Positions 8,229 to 15,996 of a stretch of DNA of 64,000 nucleotides are shown piece after piece. Where the stretch lies: the NCBI GenBank assembly GCA_050246115.1, contig JBFWWP010000001.1, forward strand, positions 1-64,000, read 5' to 3'. This DNA is from JBFWWP01 sp050246115. Lineage in GTDB: Bacteria; Planctomycetota; UBA8108; UBA1146; JAJFFE01. Position numbers and translations under genes: made by a program. Every line of letters starts with the position of its first letter. The stretch's first letter is position 1. The notes under the pieces are model-generated. The model ran no database searches. It was not told the origin of the DNA and saw only the letters and a program-made list of their open reading frames with translations.

Positions 8229-8650
8229 GGATCATCTCAACTTTCGGAGCGCCGCTCGGAGCGGTTCTCGCTGGACTCGCGGTGGTGCTCGGGGCGTTCG
8301 GCGCGCACGGCCTCGAGGGGCGCCTGGATGCGGCTCACATGGACGTGTACGAGAAGGCCGTGACCTATCACTTCGGTCACGCCTTGGCCTTTTTGCTCGC
8401 GAGCTGGGTGGGTCGTGAGTTCTCCGGGCGCGCGAGCGCTCATATCGCGGCGCGCTTCTTCCTCTACGGCATTCTGCTCTTCAGCGGGAGTCTGTACTCG
8501 TATGCGGTGACCGATGTGAAGAAGTTTGCACTCATCACGCCGGTGGGTGGGGTGAGCTTCATTTTGGGTTGGATCATCTTCGCCTGGGCGCTGCGCCCTC
8601 TCCCCACCTCGTCTTCCGCCTCGGATCGCGGCCCCCGCGCCGCGCCGTAA
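8225..8650 (+). CDS. DUF423 family small membrane protein
   Basis: 141-residue inner-membrane protein, start GTG in a GTGA overlap with the preceding stop. It has four hydrophobic segments and the family hallmark LGAFGAHGLEG followed by YEKAVTYHFGHALA. DUF423 (YgdD-like) proteins have no established biochemical role. Tight coupling to a methyltransferase gene is unusual but may only reflect operon packing. Confidence 0.85.
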   Translation: MRIISTFGAPLGAVLAGLAVVLGAFGAHGLEGRLDAAHMDVYEKAVTYHFGHALAFLLASWVGREFSGRASAHIAARFFLYGILLFSGSLYSYAVTDVKKFALITPVGGVSFILGWIIFAWALRPLPTSSSASDRGPRAAP

Positions 8651-8841
8651 CGCCCTTCGTTCGAAGGCTTTGCGAGGTCTCCACCGCGCCTTGGCGGGGG
8701 GGCTCGAGGCGACTCCCCGTTGCACGTGATCGCTGCAAGTGCGCACGAGAAATGAAGAAAAGATCGGCGGCCCGTTTGACGATATCAAAAACCACATCCT
8801 ACTCTCCGGTAGGTCCGCTTCACTCTCGAAAGGAAAACGGA

Positions 8842-9273
8842 ATGCGAACGAAGAATCGGTCTCGTGTGGTTTCGAAGATGTTCACCGACACTCAGCGGCG
8901 CCGGTGCTGCGCGGCTTGGAAACAAGCGCAGAACAACGGCATGACGTTCAAGATGTTCTGCAAGAACGCCAAGCTCGCCGAGAACACGATGCGCAACTGG
9001 CTGCGCAAGTTCAACATGCCCATGCCGGCCGGCAGCCGGGCGAAGAACAAGACCACCACCCGCCGGACGATGACCACCATGTCGACCGTTGGAACTCGTC
9101 GCAACATGAACACCGGGCGCAAGATGAAGAAGTCCAACGCCCGCAACAACAACGCCATGGCCAACACCGTCAAGGTCAAGGCGAAGGCGAAGAACGCGAA
9201 GGCCAAGAACACCACTCGCGCCAAGGCGCAGAAGAACACGCGTCGCGCGAACGCCAAGCGTACCGCTCGCTAG
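8842..9273 (+). CDS. Helix-turn-helix protein with a long basic, histone-like tail
   Basis: 143-residue protein with ribosome-binding site AAAGGAAAA seven bases before ATG 8842. Residues ~10-50 (FTDTQRRRCCAAWK ... FKMFCKNAKLAENTMRNWL) resemble the transposase-type helix-turn-helix seen in OrfA or IS630-like proteins. Residues ~60-143 are almost entirely Lys, Arg, Asn, Thr, Met and Ala, with repeated KAKAK, NAKAKN and TRR words like a histone-H1 tail. It is probably a nucleoid-associated or DNA-compacting protein. A possible promoter (TTGACG 8776, TACTCT 8800) lies upstream. Unlike a transposase, no catalytic domain follows. Confidence 0.75.
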   Translation: MRTKNRSRVVSKMFTDTQRRRCCAAWKQAQNNGMTFKMFCKNAKLAENTMRNWLRKFNMPMPAGSRAKNKTTTRRTMTTMSTVGTRRNMNTGRKMKKSNARNNNAMANTVKVKAKAKNAKAKNTTRAKAQKNTRRANAKRTAR

Positions 9274-9327
9274 ACCCCAACAAGCACCGTCCCGAGCCAC
9301 TTCAGCTCGGCGTCGGGGTCGGAACGA

Positions 9328-9368
9328 GAAAGGGCCTGCTTCCCCCATGGCGGAAAGCAGGCCCTTTC
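9328..9368. terminator. Bidirectional terminator
   Basis: Perfect 14-bp stem GAAAGGGCCTGCTT (9328-9341) / AAGCAGGCCCTTTC (9355-9368) with A/T-rich stem ends. It sits between the convergent HTH/basic-tail gene and the dockerin gene. Confidence 0.85.
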
Positions 9369-9385
9369 GCATCGGGCGCGGTTCG

Positions 9386-11029
9386 CTACGGGCAGGCGGT
9401 TCCCGCCGCGCAGTCGATCGTGTCGGTCGTGGTCGGGTCGGCTGCGCAAGCGCTGGGGCCGGGTAAGCTGATCGGGGGTTGACCGAACAGCGCGTTCAGA
9501 ATCGCGACCACGTCCACGAGGTTGATCCCGCCATCGTCGTTGGCATCGCAGGCGTCACGGCAGACCAACGTGTTGGGGGGCCCGACCGGGAACAAGAACC
9601 CCAGCAAGAAGACCGCGTCGACGAGGTTTACCGAGGCATCGTCGTTGCAGTTGCCGCGCACGAACTCCTCCGCCGCGCCGGTTCCGCCGAGCGCAGCCAG
9701 GTAGAGCATGGCCAAGGCCTGCTGGTCCCCGCCGAATCCCCCGAACTCGAAACTCGCTGAGATCATCGTCGCCCCATCGTTGTGAATCGCGATGATCCCG
9801 GTGTTGTAGCCACCCGCCGTACTGGTCCAAATCGCCTCGGCGCTGGTCACGGCGTCAGCACCACCGGGGCCCGCGACCGTCAAACGATCCGTCCAGTCGT
9901 TCGCCGCTTGGTCCTGATTGTAGGTGACACTCACGAAGCCGCTCAGGTCGAGGCCGGCGATGGCCGCCAGTTGCCCGTTCATGGCGGTGAACGAGTCGTC
10001 GCCATCGGCTGCCGCGCCGACTCCGTCGCGCGCATCGAGGGCCGAGCCGACGTGCTGGAAGCCCCAGTGGTCACCGCTTTCGAAGTAGATCGCGATTCCC
10101 AACGAGGCAAGGTTCGCGAGGAAGTCGCCTTCGGCCTGGTTGATTCGGTAGTCCTCGGGGAAGGTCCCACCCATGACCCACACCCGTTGGGCGAGGTCGA
10201 GACAGGGCAGTGAGTCGATGGGGGGAGTGTTGAACACGCTCACCGACAGGCCGGCCGAGTTGAGGGCGTTGAGGAGCGCTCCGGCACTGTCCACTTGGGA
10301 GGGGGCCTCGAGTGCGAGGATGTAGTCGGTGGCCGTGCAGCCCGCGACCACGAGTACCGTGCAGCAGATCTGCGGACCCGCACCCAGGGTCGCGTCGACC
10401 GCCTCCACGCAGACGGTGTGTGAGCCGGTGGTCGCCATCGTTACGGTGTGCTGGGTGGACGTACCCGGTATCGTGGCATTGGGGACGCCGTCGACGAAGA
10501 TGTTGATCTCTTGATATGTGGCGGGGTTCGTCCAACTGATGTCGATCGCCGCGGTACCCGGGGCGGCGGAACAGGCGACCCCCGAGACGGGAGTCACGAC
10601 GTACGACAAGTCGATCTGCCCGGATCCGGTGCCGCCGGCGAAGCCGCCGATCCGGAGCAAGTAAGCCACACCAGCCTGCACCGGGACCGTCACCATCGAC
10701 TGTAGGTTACAGCTGTCGTCGTTACAGGCCAGTTGCGCGCCCGGAGGGCACGCGCCGGAGTAGTCGTAAACCGCCGCGTAGGTGTCGTAGCCGCTGCCGC
10801 AGAGGCTGACGATCAAGTCGCCGGTGTTGGTAGCGGTGTAGATGAACCAAATGTCTTGGTTGTTGGCGCAGGAGTTCGGACCGTCGGTGGTGGCACCCAC
10901 GTTCGAGTACGGCGTCATCCCGTTCATGATCGGAATGGCATTGGCGCACGCGTCGTTGACCGGCTGCGCCGAAGCGGTCAGTGGAGGGAGGATCAGGAGA
11001 CTCACGAACACGAGTGAGCGATTGAACAT
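9386..11029 (-). CDS. Secreted protein with jelly-roll repeat, Fn3-like domain and dockerin-like module
   Basis: 547-residue exported protein; signal peptide residues 1-21 (LVFVSLLILPPLTASA). Residues ~24-145 form a PPC/jelly-roll-type repeat (NDACANAIP ... DIWFIYTATNTGDLIVSLCG ... LACNDDSC) shared with the giant metallopeptidase at 44.8 kb. Residues ~150-230 look Fn3-like (AAIDISWTNPATYQEINIFVDG), followed by a unique region ~235-445 with WVMGGTFPEDY. A dockerin-like module with GNCNDDASVNLVDAV and DANDDGGINLVD ends it. Extracellular or cell-surface location is likely; no enzymatic motif is recognised. Confidence 0.85.
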   Translation of the reverse strand: MFNRSLVFVSLLILPPLTASAQPVNDACANAIPIMNGMTPYSNVGATTDGPNSCANNQDIWFIYTATNTGDLIVSLCGSGYDTYAAVYDYSGACPPGAQLACNDDSCNLQSMVTVPVQAGVAYLLRIGGFAGGTGSGQIDLSYVVTPVSGVACSAAPGTAAIDISWTNPATYQEINIFVDGVPNATIPGTSTQHTVTMATTGSHTVCVEAVDATLGAGPQICCTVLVVAGCTATDYILALEAPSQVDSAGALLNALNSAGLSVSVFNTPPIDSLPCLDLAQRVWVMGGTFPEDYRINQAEGDFLANLASLGIAIYFESGDHWGFQHVGSALDARDGVGAAADGDDSFTAMNGQLAAIAGLDLSGFVSVTYNQDQAANDWTDRLTVAGPGGADAVTSAEAIWTSTAGGYNTGIIAIHNDGATMISASFEFGGFGGDQQALAMLYLAALGGTGAAEEFVRGNCNDDASVNLVDAVFLLGFLFPVGPPNTLVCRDACDANDDGGINLVDVVAILNALFGQPPISLPGPSACAADPTTTDTIDCAAGTACP

Positions 11030-11230
11030 GGTCCTTCGCGCCTTCCTTCTCGTCGGCGTCGGTGCACCGACTGGGTCCTGTTGGGTTCGAGCCCGTTCTG
11101 GCCGTCGATCGGCCGCTCCGAAAGTCGAGGGAACGAGAACGGACGTCGCATCCCGAGCGTTCGCTAGACGATCCGAGTTCGAGCCAAATCCAATGCGTCC
11201 ACCGCCAACCCTCGCGAGCGCTCGGCGATA

Positions 11231-11316
11231 CCGAGCCGAAGGCCATGCGTTCTTGGGTGCACTGGACGCGGCTTGGACGCGGCCCGAGGCCAGCGCGCTA
11301 TGCGCTGGTTACGGTT
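11231..11316 (+). repeat. R1 element, degenerate core fragment
   Basis: The order GAGCCGAAGGC ... GCGTTCTTGGGTG ... GGACGCGGC matches the R1 core at 32.1 kb, followed by CCAGCGCGCTATGCGCTGG, an R1-like terminal hairpin. Both termini are missing. Confidence 0.5.
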
Positions 11317-11587
11317 CGCGCCAGCTCAGCAACTCGAGTCCTCAGCTCTTCGAAATGGTGGCAAGCCCACGGCCGGCGCCCATTCTACTCATCGCGCCGT
11401 GCCGAGTCGCTGGCTTTCGGTGCGATTGCTCGGGAGCGGCGGCGCCGATTCTCCGGTGGAGAATTGCCGAGTGCCGGGGGATGCCGGGTGGACCGGGCGA
11501 AGCCGTCGACGGCGCCAGGTCGGCTGGCAAGGTCGATCTCGTGGATGAGCCCCGACGGGCGAGGGGATTCGGGTGGCGGGTTCGGGG

Positions 11588-11623
11588 CGACCCCGGGGCG
11601 GCGGCGATGCCGCCCCGGGGTCG
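11588..11623 (-). terminator. Terminator of the gene at 11632-11997
   Basis: Perfect 15-bp stem CGACCCCGGGGCGGC (11588-11602) / GCCGCCCCGGGGTCG (11609-11623), 6-nt loop, just downstream of the minus-strand stop. Confidence 0.75.
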
Positions 11624-11631
11624 GCGACGGC

Positions 11632-11997
11632 CTACTTCCTCAGCGCACGCATCTCCGCGGGTGTGGGGGTCTGGGTGTTGCCGCTCCGCGAAAAGGCTTC
11701 GCCGACATCGAAGTCCTCGGTGAGAGCCCGCATGTGTCGCAACTCGAGAGCGGGTCCGTTCACCAAGTAGATCGCCAGCTTCTGATCCGCCTCGCGAAGC
11801 ACGTAGAGGATCTCGGTGTCCGGGGATCCCTTCAGTTGACCCGTCATCAGGGTCAGTCCGGGCCTGATCCGCCCGGCATCGGTGTCGCCCAAGAGCAGCG
11901 GATCAACGTTGGCTCGAGCCGGACCGGCACCGCTGCCGACAAGGTATCCCACCCAGAGCACCAAGATCCCGCCAAGTAGCGCGTTCGTTCGGGTCAT
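11632..11997 (-). CDS. Small exported hypothetical protein
   Basis: 121 residues with an N-terminal signal or anchor (LLGGILVLWVGYLVGSG, residues ~8-24). A compact domain follows with beta-rich TLMTGQLKGSPDTEILYVL and ADQKLAIYLVNG. No family recognised. The clean start, export signal and dedicated terminator make it a convincing gene. It is transcribed away from corA across an intergenic region with a hairpin. Confidence 0.65.
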   Translation of the reverse strand: MTRTNALLGGILVLWVGYLVGSGAGPARANVDPLLLGDTDAGRIRPGLTLMTGQLKGSPDTEILYVLREADQKLAIYLVNGPALELRHMRALTEDFDVGEAFSRSGNTQTPTPAEMRALRK

Positions 11998-12385
11998 GGG
12001 ACCGCTTCCCTCCGCCGGCCTCTCCGGGGAGAGCGTGGAGGGGTGCCCCCCCTCGACGAGACCGACTCATGGTTTGCCTGGAATCTTCTTACGGGCATCG
12101 GGGACAGTGTCCGGGAGGGTGCCTGCCTCTTGCAGGCCGGACACCCGGAGTCTATCGGTTCCTGTACGGCCTCGGAAGGTCTCGCGCGCGACACGGGACG
12201 CGGCCGCGGCGGGATGCCAGCTCCTCGACCCAGCGCGCAGCTCTCCGGAGACTCGGAACCGAAGCGCCGCGGGCGATGGGCCGCGATTCCTCCTGCAGCG
12301 GGGTGATCCCCTGCGACTCGACTTTCACGACCGAACTCGTGGATGATCGTGGGAACTCGACTCGGGTGTCATGACGGAGGATGCG
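11998..12385. other. Divergent intergenic region with hairpin
   Basis: No gene supported. A stepped hairpin lies at 12108-12144: outer stem GTGTCCGG/CCGGACAC, inner stem GCCTGC/GCAGGC. It could be in the corA leader or a regulatory site for the divergent pair; it does not match an M-box that I recognise. Confidence 0.4.
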
Positions 12386-13447
12386 ATGGCTCGACCGCAG
12401 CGTTTGCACAAGAAGGTGGGGTCAGCCCCGGGCACAGTGGAGTACTTGGGACGGGCACCCACCGAGCCTATCCGGATGTGGGTGTTCGAGTACGCGGTCG
12501 ATCGACTCGAGGAGCGTGAGCCACGGTCGGTCGATGAGCTTCTTCGCCAGCGGGATTCTTCCGCAGTCACCTGGATCAACGTGGATGGCGTGCATGACGT
12601 CGGCCTCTTGCAACAGCTCGGCGAAGGGTTCTCGATCCACTCGCTCGTTCTCGAAGACGTGGCGAACACTCTGCAACGCCCGAAGCTCGAGGACTACCCG
12701 GAGCAGCTGTTCGTCGTGGCGAGGATGTTGAGCGTCGACGGTGACGACGAACGGGTCGCCAGCGAGCAGGTTGCTCTGGTCCTCGGCCGGAACTATGTGA
12801 TCTCGTTCCAGGAACGCCGGGGCGACGTGTTCGACGGCGTCCGCGAGCGCATTCGCCACGGACGGGGGAGGATCCGGCGGCTGGGGGCCGACTACCTGGC
12901 CTACGCGCTCCTCGACGCGATCGTCGATAGCTACTTCCTGATCCTCGAACGATTTGGCGACCGCATCGAGCGGCTCGAAGAACAACTGCTCGCCGAGCCG
13001 TCGAACGAGACCCTGGGACAGATTCACCATCTGAAGCGGGAGTTGGTGGCGCTGCGGCGAAGCGTGTGGCCGCTGCGCGAGGTGGTTTCCGGGCTGTCGC
13101 GTTCGGAATCGCCACTCGTGAAGGAAGGCACCGGGATCTTCCTGCGCGACGTCCACGATCACACGGTTCAGGTCATCGACGCGATCGAGTCCTACCGGGA
13201 CATGGTGTCCGGACTGCAGGATCTCTATCTATCCAGTTTGAGCAATCGCATGAACGAAGTGATGAAGGTGCTGACGATCATCTCGACGATCTTCGTTCCA
13301 TTGAGTTTCGTCGCGGGCATCTACGGCACGAATTTCGAGTACATTCCCGAGCTGGGCTGGAAGTGGAGCTACTTCGTCTTCTGGGGAGTGATGCTCGCAG
13401 CGACACTGGCCATGCTGCGCTTCTTCCGCAAGCGGAAGTGGCTCTAG
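12386..13447 (+). CDS. corA: CorA-family divalent cation transporter
   Basis: 353-residue Mg/Co-type channel. ATG 12386 is five bases after GGAGG and preferred over ATG 12371. A large cytoplasmic N-domain (~1-270) includes WINVDGVHD and the long stalk helix. Two C-terminal transmembrane helices follow, with the loop YGTNFEYIPEL at the place of the classical YGMNF. The GMN signature is therefore GTN here, a substitution seen in some CorA relatives. It ends with a basic RKRKW tail as expected. It converges on the cupredoxin/dockerin gene. Confidence 0.9.
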   Translation: MARPQRLHKKVGSAPGTVEYLGRAPTEPIRMWVFEYAVDRLEEREPRSVDELLRQRDSSAVTWINVDGVHDVGLLQQLGEGFSIHSLVLEDVANTLQRPKLEDYPEQLFVVARMLSVDGDDERVASEQVALVLGRNYVISFQERRGDVFDGVRERIRHGRGRIRRLGADYLAYALLDAIVDSYFLILERFGDRIERLEEQLLAEPSNETLGQIHHLKRELVALRRSVWPLREVVSGLSRSESPLVKEGTGIFLRDVHDHTVQVIDAIESYRDMVSGLQDLYLSSLSNRMNEVMKVLTIISTIFVPLSFVAGIYGTNFEYIPELGWKWSYFVFWGVMLAATLAMLRFFRKRKWL

Positions 13448-13494
13448 AGCCGCTGGCGATTGCCTGCGGTCAACCGCTTACGGGGTCTCGGATC

Positions 13495-14385
13495 TCACTC
13501 ACACAGGAGCCCGTCCGGGGTGCGGTCGGGGCCCGAGTTCGGAAATGGCGCGGGGAGTACCGCGGCGCCGCCGAACAAGTAGGCCAGTACCGATACCGCG
13601 TCCGCAATGTCTAGGCTCCCATCGTCGTTGGCGTCGCCGGCATCTGGGCACGAGGCCAGCGGAACGCTGGCGAAGAGGTGGCCGAGAAGCGCCACAGGGT
13701 CTGCGACATCCACTCCGCCGTCGGCGTTGTAGTCGCCGCGAATGAAGACGCGCTGCACGCGAACGCTGCCCGCCATGCCGAACAGTTCGTGCGGGATGCA
13801 GAAGTACGGGAAGTGGCCGGGGGTGTCGAAGACGTGGATGAACACCGGCTGTCCGGCGGTGCTGGGTGCTTGGAACATCGCTCCGGGATCGTCCGCGGGG
13901 TTCGAGGAGGCGCCGCTCGTTACGGTGTGCGTGCCTTCGATCCACTGCCAACGGACGCGATCGCCCTGGAAGATGACGAGGTCCGCGGGAGTAAAGGCGT
14001 TGTTGACGACACCCGTAACGACCTCGAACGGGTTGACCGTGATGGTACCGACGAGCCCGGTCTCGTGCAGGCGATCGAAGAACGAGTACACGCCGGGGAC
14101 CCCGAAAGTGTACGTGAACGACGGGTTGCTCGCGTCGATCGGCGCATCGAACAGCGTGCCAGGATCGTCCGCCGGGTCGGAGGACAACCCGCTGGTGACC
14201 GTATGTGCGCCGGCCACCCAGATCCACGTGACGCTGTCACCGGCCGTGATGGTGGCGGATGTCGGGATGAACGCGTTCTGAAAGTACTCGATCTCGACAT
14301 TCATCCCGTACGAGCGCTGCGACTCCAGAGCGACGAGCACCAGCGAGACGAGCCCGAGCGGCAGCATCCAGGACTGGGGGCGCAT
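13495..14385 (-). CDS. Secreted protein with two cupredoxin domains and dockerin-like module
   Basis: 296 residues; ATG 14385 is preceded by GAAGGAG, and a signal peptide follows (LPLGLVSLVLVALES). Two plastocyanin-like domains occupy ~28-125 and ~126-220, each with GDxVxWxWxxGxHTVTSG. The second keeps a type-1 copper set (His in THTV, then YFCIPHELFGM giving Cys, His, Met). The first has YSFFDRLHETGL where Cys and Met should be, so it has probably lost copper. A dockerin-like module (GDYNADGGVD, DANDDGSLD, DRTPDGLLC) ends the protein. Electron transfer or extracellular copper binding is plausible. Confidence 0.82.
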   Translation of the reverse strand: MRPQSWMLPLGLVSLVLVALESQRSYGMNVEIEYFQNAFIPTSATITAGDSVTWIWVAGAHTVTSGLSSDPADDPGTLFDAPIDASNPSFTYTFGVPGVYSFFDRLHETGLVGTITVNPFEVVTGVVNNAFTPADLVIFQGDRVRWQWIEGTHTVTSGASSNPADDPGAMFQAPSTAGQPVFIHVFDTPGHFPYFCIPHELFGMAGSVRVQRVFIRGDYNADGGVDVADPVALLGHLFASVPLASCPDAGDANDDGSLDIADAVSVLAYLFGGAAVLPAPFPNSGPDRTPDGLLCE

Positions 14386-14646
14386 TCGGGCGGCTCCTTC
14401 GGCTAGGGTCCATGGGTACGAGCTGTTTTCGAGCTGCCGGGGATTCTGGCCGGAACCTCGAACTGGCACGAGCCTGCAAGGGGAAGATAGCACCCTGGGT
14501 GCGCCTCGGGAAGGACGAGGTGCGTTGGGCTGGAACCGGAACGTCGGTTTTCCTACGATCGGTGGCGTGTTGGGGACTGGGTGCGTGTCGCGCGGCCGCC
14601 TGTCGTTGTCGTGCCGGATGATCTCGAGCAGGGAGGAAGGATCCTC

Positions 14647-15801
14647 GTGGAGCAGACCTTGGGTCGATTGTTGGCGCGGGCTACCCAATCGCTCATCGCG
14701 ATCGCGACGCTGACGCTTCTCACTTCGAGCAACCTAGCAGCGACGACTCCGGACTGCCTGTTGGGCGCGACCGGGATGGCGCCGTTCGGCACCGAGGGCT
14801 ACTGGGTTTCGAGTTTCGGATCCAACCAGCTTCTACGCTTCGATCAAGATGGGACGCCGCTCGGAGCGGTTGGCCATCCGCAGCTGAGCGGCCCGCGCGG
14901 GATTACGGTGAACACGACCGGCGAACTGTACGTCTCCTCGCAGTTGAACCACCAGATCTTGGTGTTCGACATTCAAGGTACCTTTCAGCGCTCGTTCGGT
15001 CACGCCCAGCTGTTTGGACCCACCGGTGGCACCTTGGGTCCCAACGGCGACTACTTCGTGTGCTCTTTCAGCAACTCCCGGGTTCTGCGGTTCGACAGCG
15101 ACGAGAACTTCGTCGCCTCCTACCAGTCGCCGGGGTTGAGTGGACCCAACTGCATCGTCTTCCTCGCCGATGGCTCCTTCTTGGTGACCGGGCAGCTCTC
15201 GAACGACGTTCACCGCTTCGACGCCGCGGGTGTTCCACAAGGTTCGTTCCCCACTGGTCAGAGCAGCGTCATGGGGGCGGCACTCGACATGAGTGGGCGT
15301 CTCTTGGTTGCTGGCGGAGCTTCGAACGACGTTCGGCTGTTCGATTGCTCGGGTGCCGTGCTCGCCACGTGGAGTGTGGCCGGCGGACCCCAGAGTATTG
15401 CGACCCGCGAAGACGGTGGCATCTACGTGACGACCTTCTACACCCATCGCGTCCTGCATCTCGATGCGGCGGGGAACACGCTCGACATCTGGACGGGCGG
15501 CAACATCCTTCGTGGCATCGAGTTTCTACCCGCACCGCCGCCGACGTTCTCGCGGGGCGATTCGAACCGCGATGGAGATCTGAACGTCGCGGACGCCGTC
15601 GCGATGCTGGCGTCTCTGTTTGGGGGTGCGCCTGCGCTCGAGTGCACGGATGCTGGCGATGCCAACGACGACGGCTCCTTCGACATCGCCGACGTGGTGC
15701 GTTTGCTGGCCTACTTGTTCCAGGGCGCCGCCGAACTGGACGGTCCCTTCGGCACCCAGGGGCAAGACCCGACGCCGGATGGCTTGGGCTGCCTGAACTA
15801 G
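14647..15801 (+). CDS. Secreted NHL-type beta-propeller with dockerin-like module
   Basis: 384-residue protein; GTG 14647 follows GGGAGGAAGG and opens a signal peptide (SLIAIATLTLLTSSNLAA). Residues ~45-300 contain about six repeats of the form GPRGITVNTTGELYVSSQLN-x-x-I-x-x-F-D, typical of NHL/SMP-30-like propellers. The C-terminus has GDSNRDGDLNVADAV and DANDDGSFDIADVV, then DPTPDGLGC. No enzymatic motif. Its TAG stop codon is formed at the CTAG end of an R1 element that runs into the second assembly gap. Confidence 0.83.
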   Translation: MEQTLGRLLARATQSLIAIATLTLLTSSNLAATTPDCLLGATGMAPFGTEGYWVSSFGSNQLLRFDQDGTPLGAVGHPQLSGPRGITVNTTGELYVSSQLNHQILVFDIQGTFQRSFGHAQLFGPTGGTLGPNGDYFVCSFSNSRVLRFDSDENFVASYQSPGLSGPNCIVFLADGSFLVTGQLSNDVHRFDAAGVPQGSFPTGQSSVMGAALDMSGRLLVAGGASNDVRLFDCSGAVLATWSVAGGPQSIATREDGGIYVTTFYTHRVLHLDAAGNTLDIWTGGNILRGIEFLPAPPPTFSRGDSNRDGDLNVADAVAMLASLFGGAPALECTDAGDANDDGSFDIADVVRLLAYLFQGAAELDGPFGTQGQDPTPDGLGCLN

Positions 15802-15896
15802 GCTCGAATCAAGCGCTCACCACGCTGGATACGGGAACGCGATTGTCTCCAAGGGGCTTTCGCGGCGCCCCCTCGCGGCTGCGGCCAAGCCGCAAC
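15798..15896 (-). repeat. R1 element, partial, at the assembly gap
   Basis: Reading on the minus strand, the core words GGCTTGGCCGC, GCGAGGGGGC and GAAAGCCCC are followed by CTTGATTCGAGCCTAG. CTAG at 15798-15801 includes the stop of the upstream propeller gene. The other half of the element is lost in the N run. Confidence 0.65.
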
Positions 15897-15996
15897 NNNN
15901 NNNNNNNNNNNNNNNNNNNNNNNNNNNNNNNNNNNNNNNNNNNNNNNNNNNNNNNNNNNNNNNNNNNNNNNNNNNNNNNNNNNNNNNNNNNNNNNN
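15897..15996. other. Assembly gap (100 N)
   Basis: Exactly 100 Ns between an R1 copy and the 3' part of the mechanosensitive channel gene. The repeat probably broke the assembly. Confidence 0.95.

Larger units (their letters stand above)
11030..11631. other. Intergenic region with R1 fragment and terminator
   Basis: 600 bp without a supported gene. It contains the upstream region of the minus-strand dockerin gene, a decayed R1 core (11231-11316) and the terminator of the gene at 11632. Long open frames on the plus strand lack start signals and look like GC-driven shadows. Confidence 0.5.

Noticed and set aside
11062..11979. Long plus-strand open frames in the 11-12 kb region
   Set aside because: They run through terminators and an R1 fragment, have no ribosome-binding site and overlap a convincing minus-strand gene.
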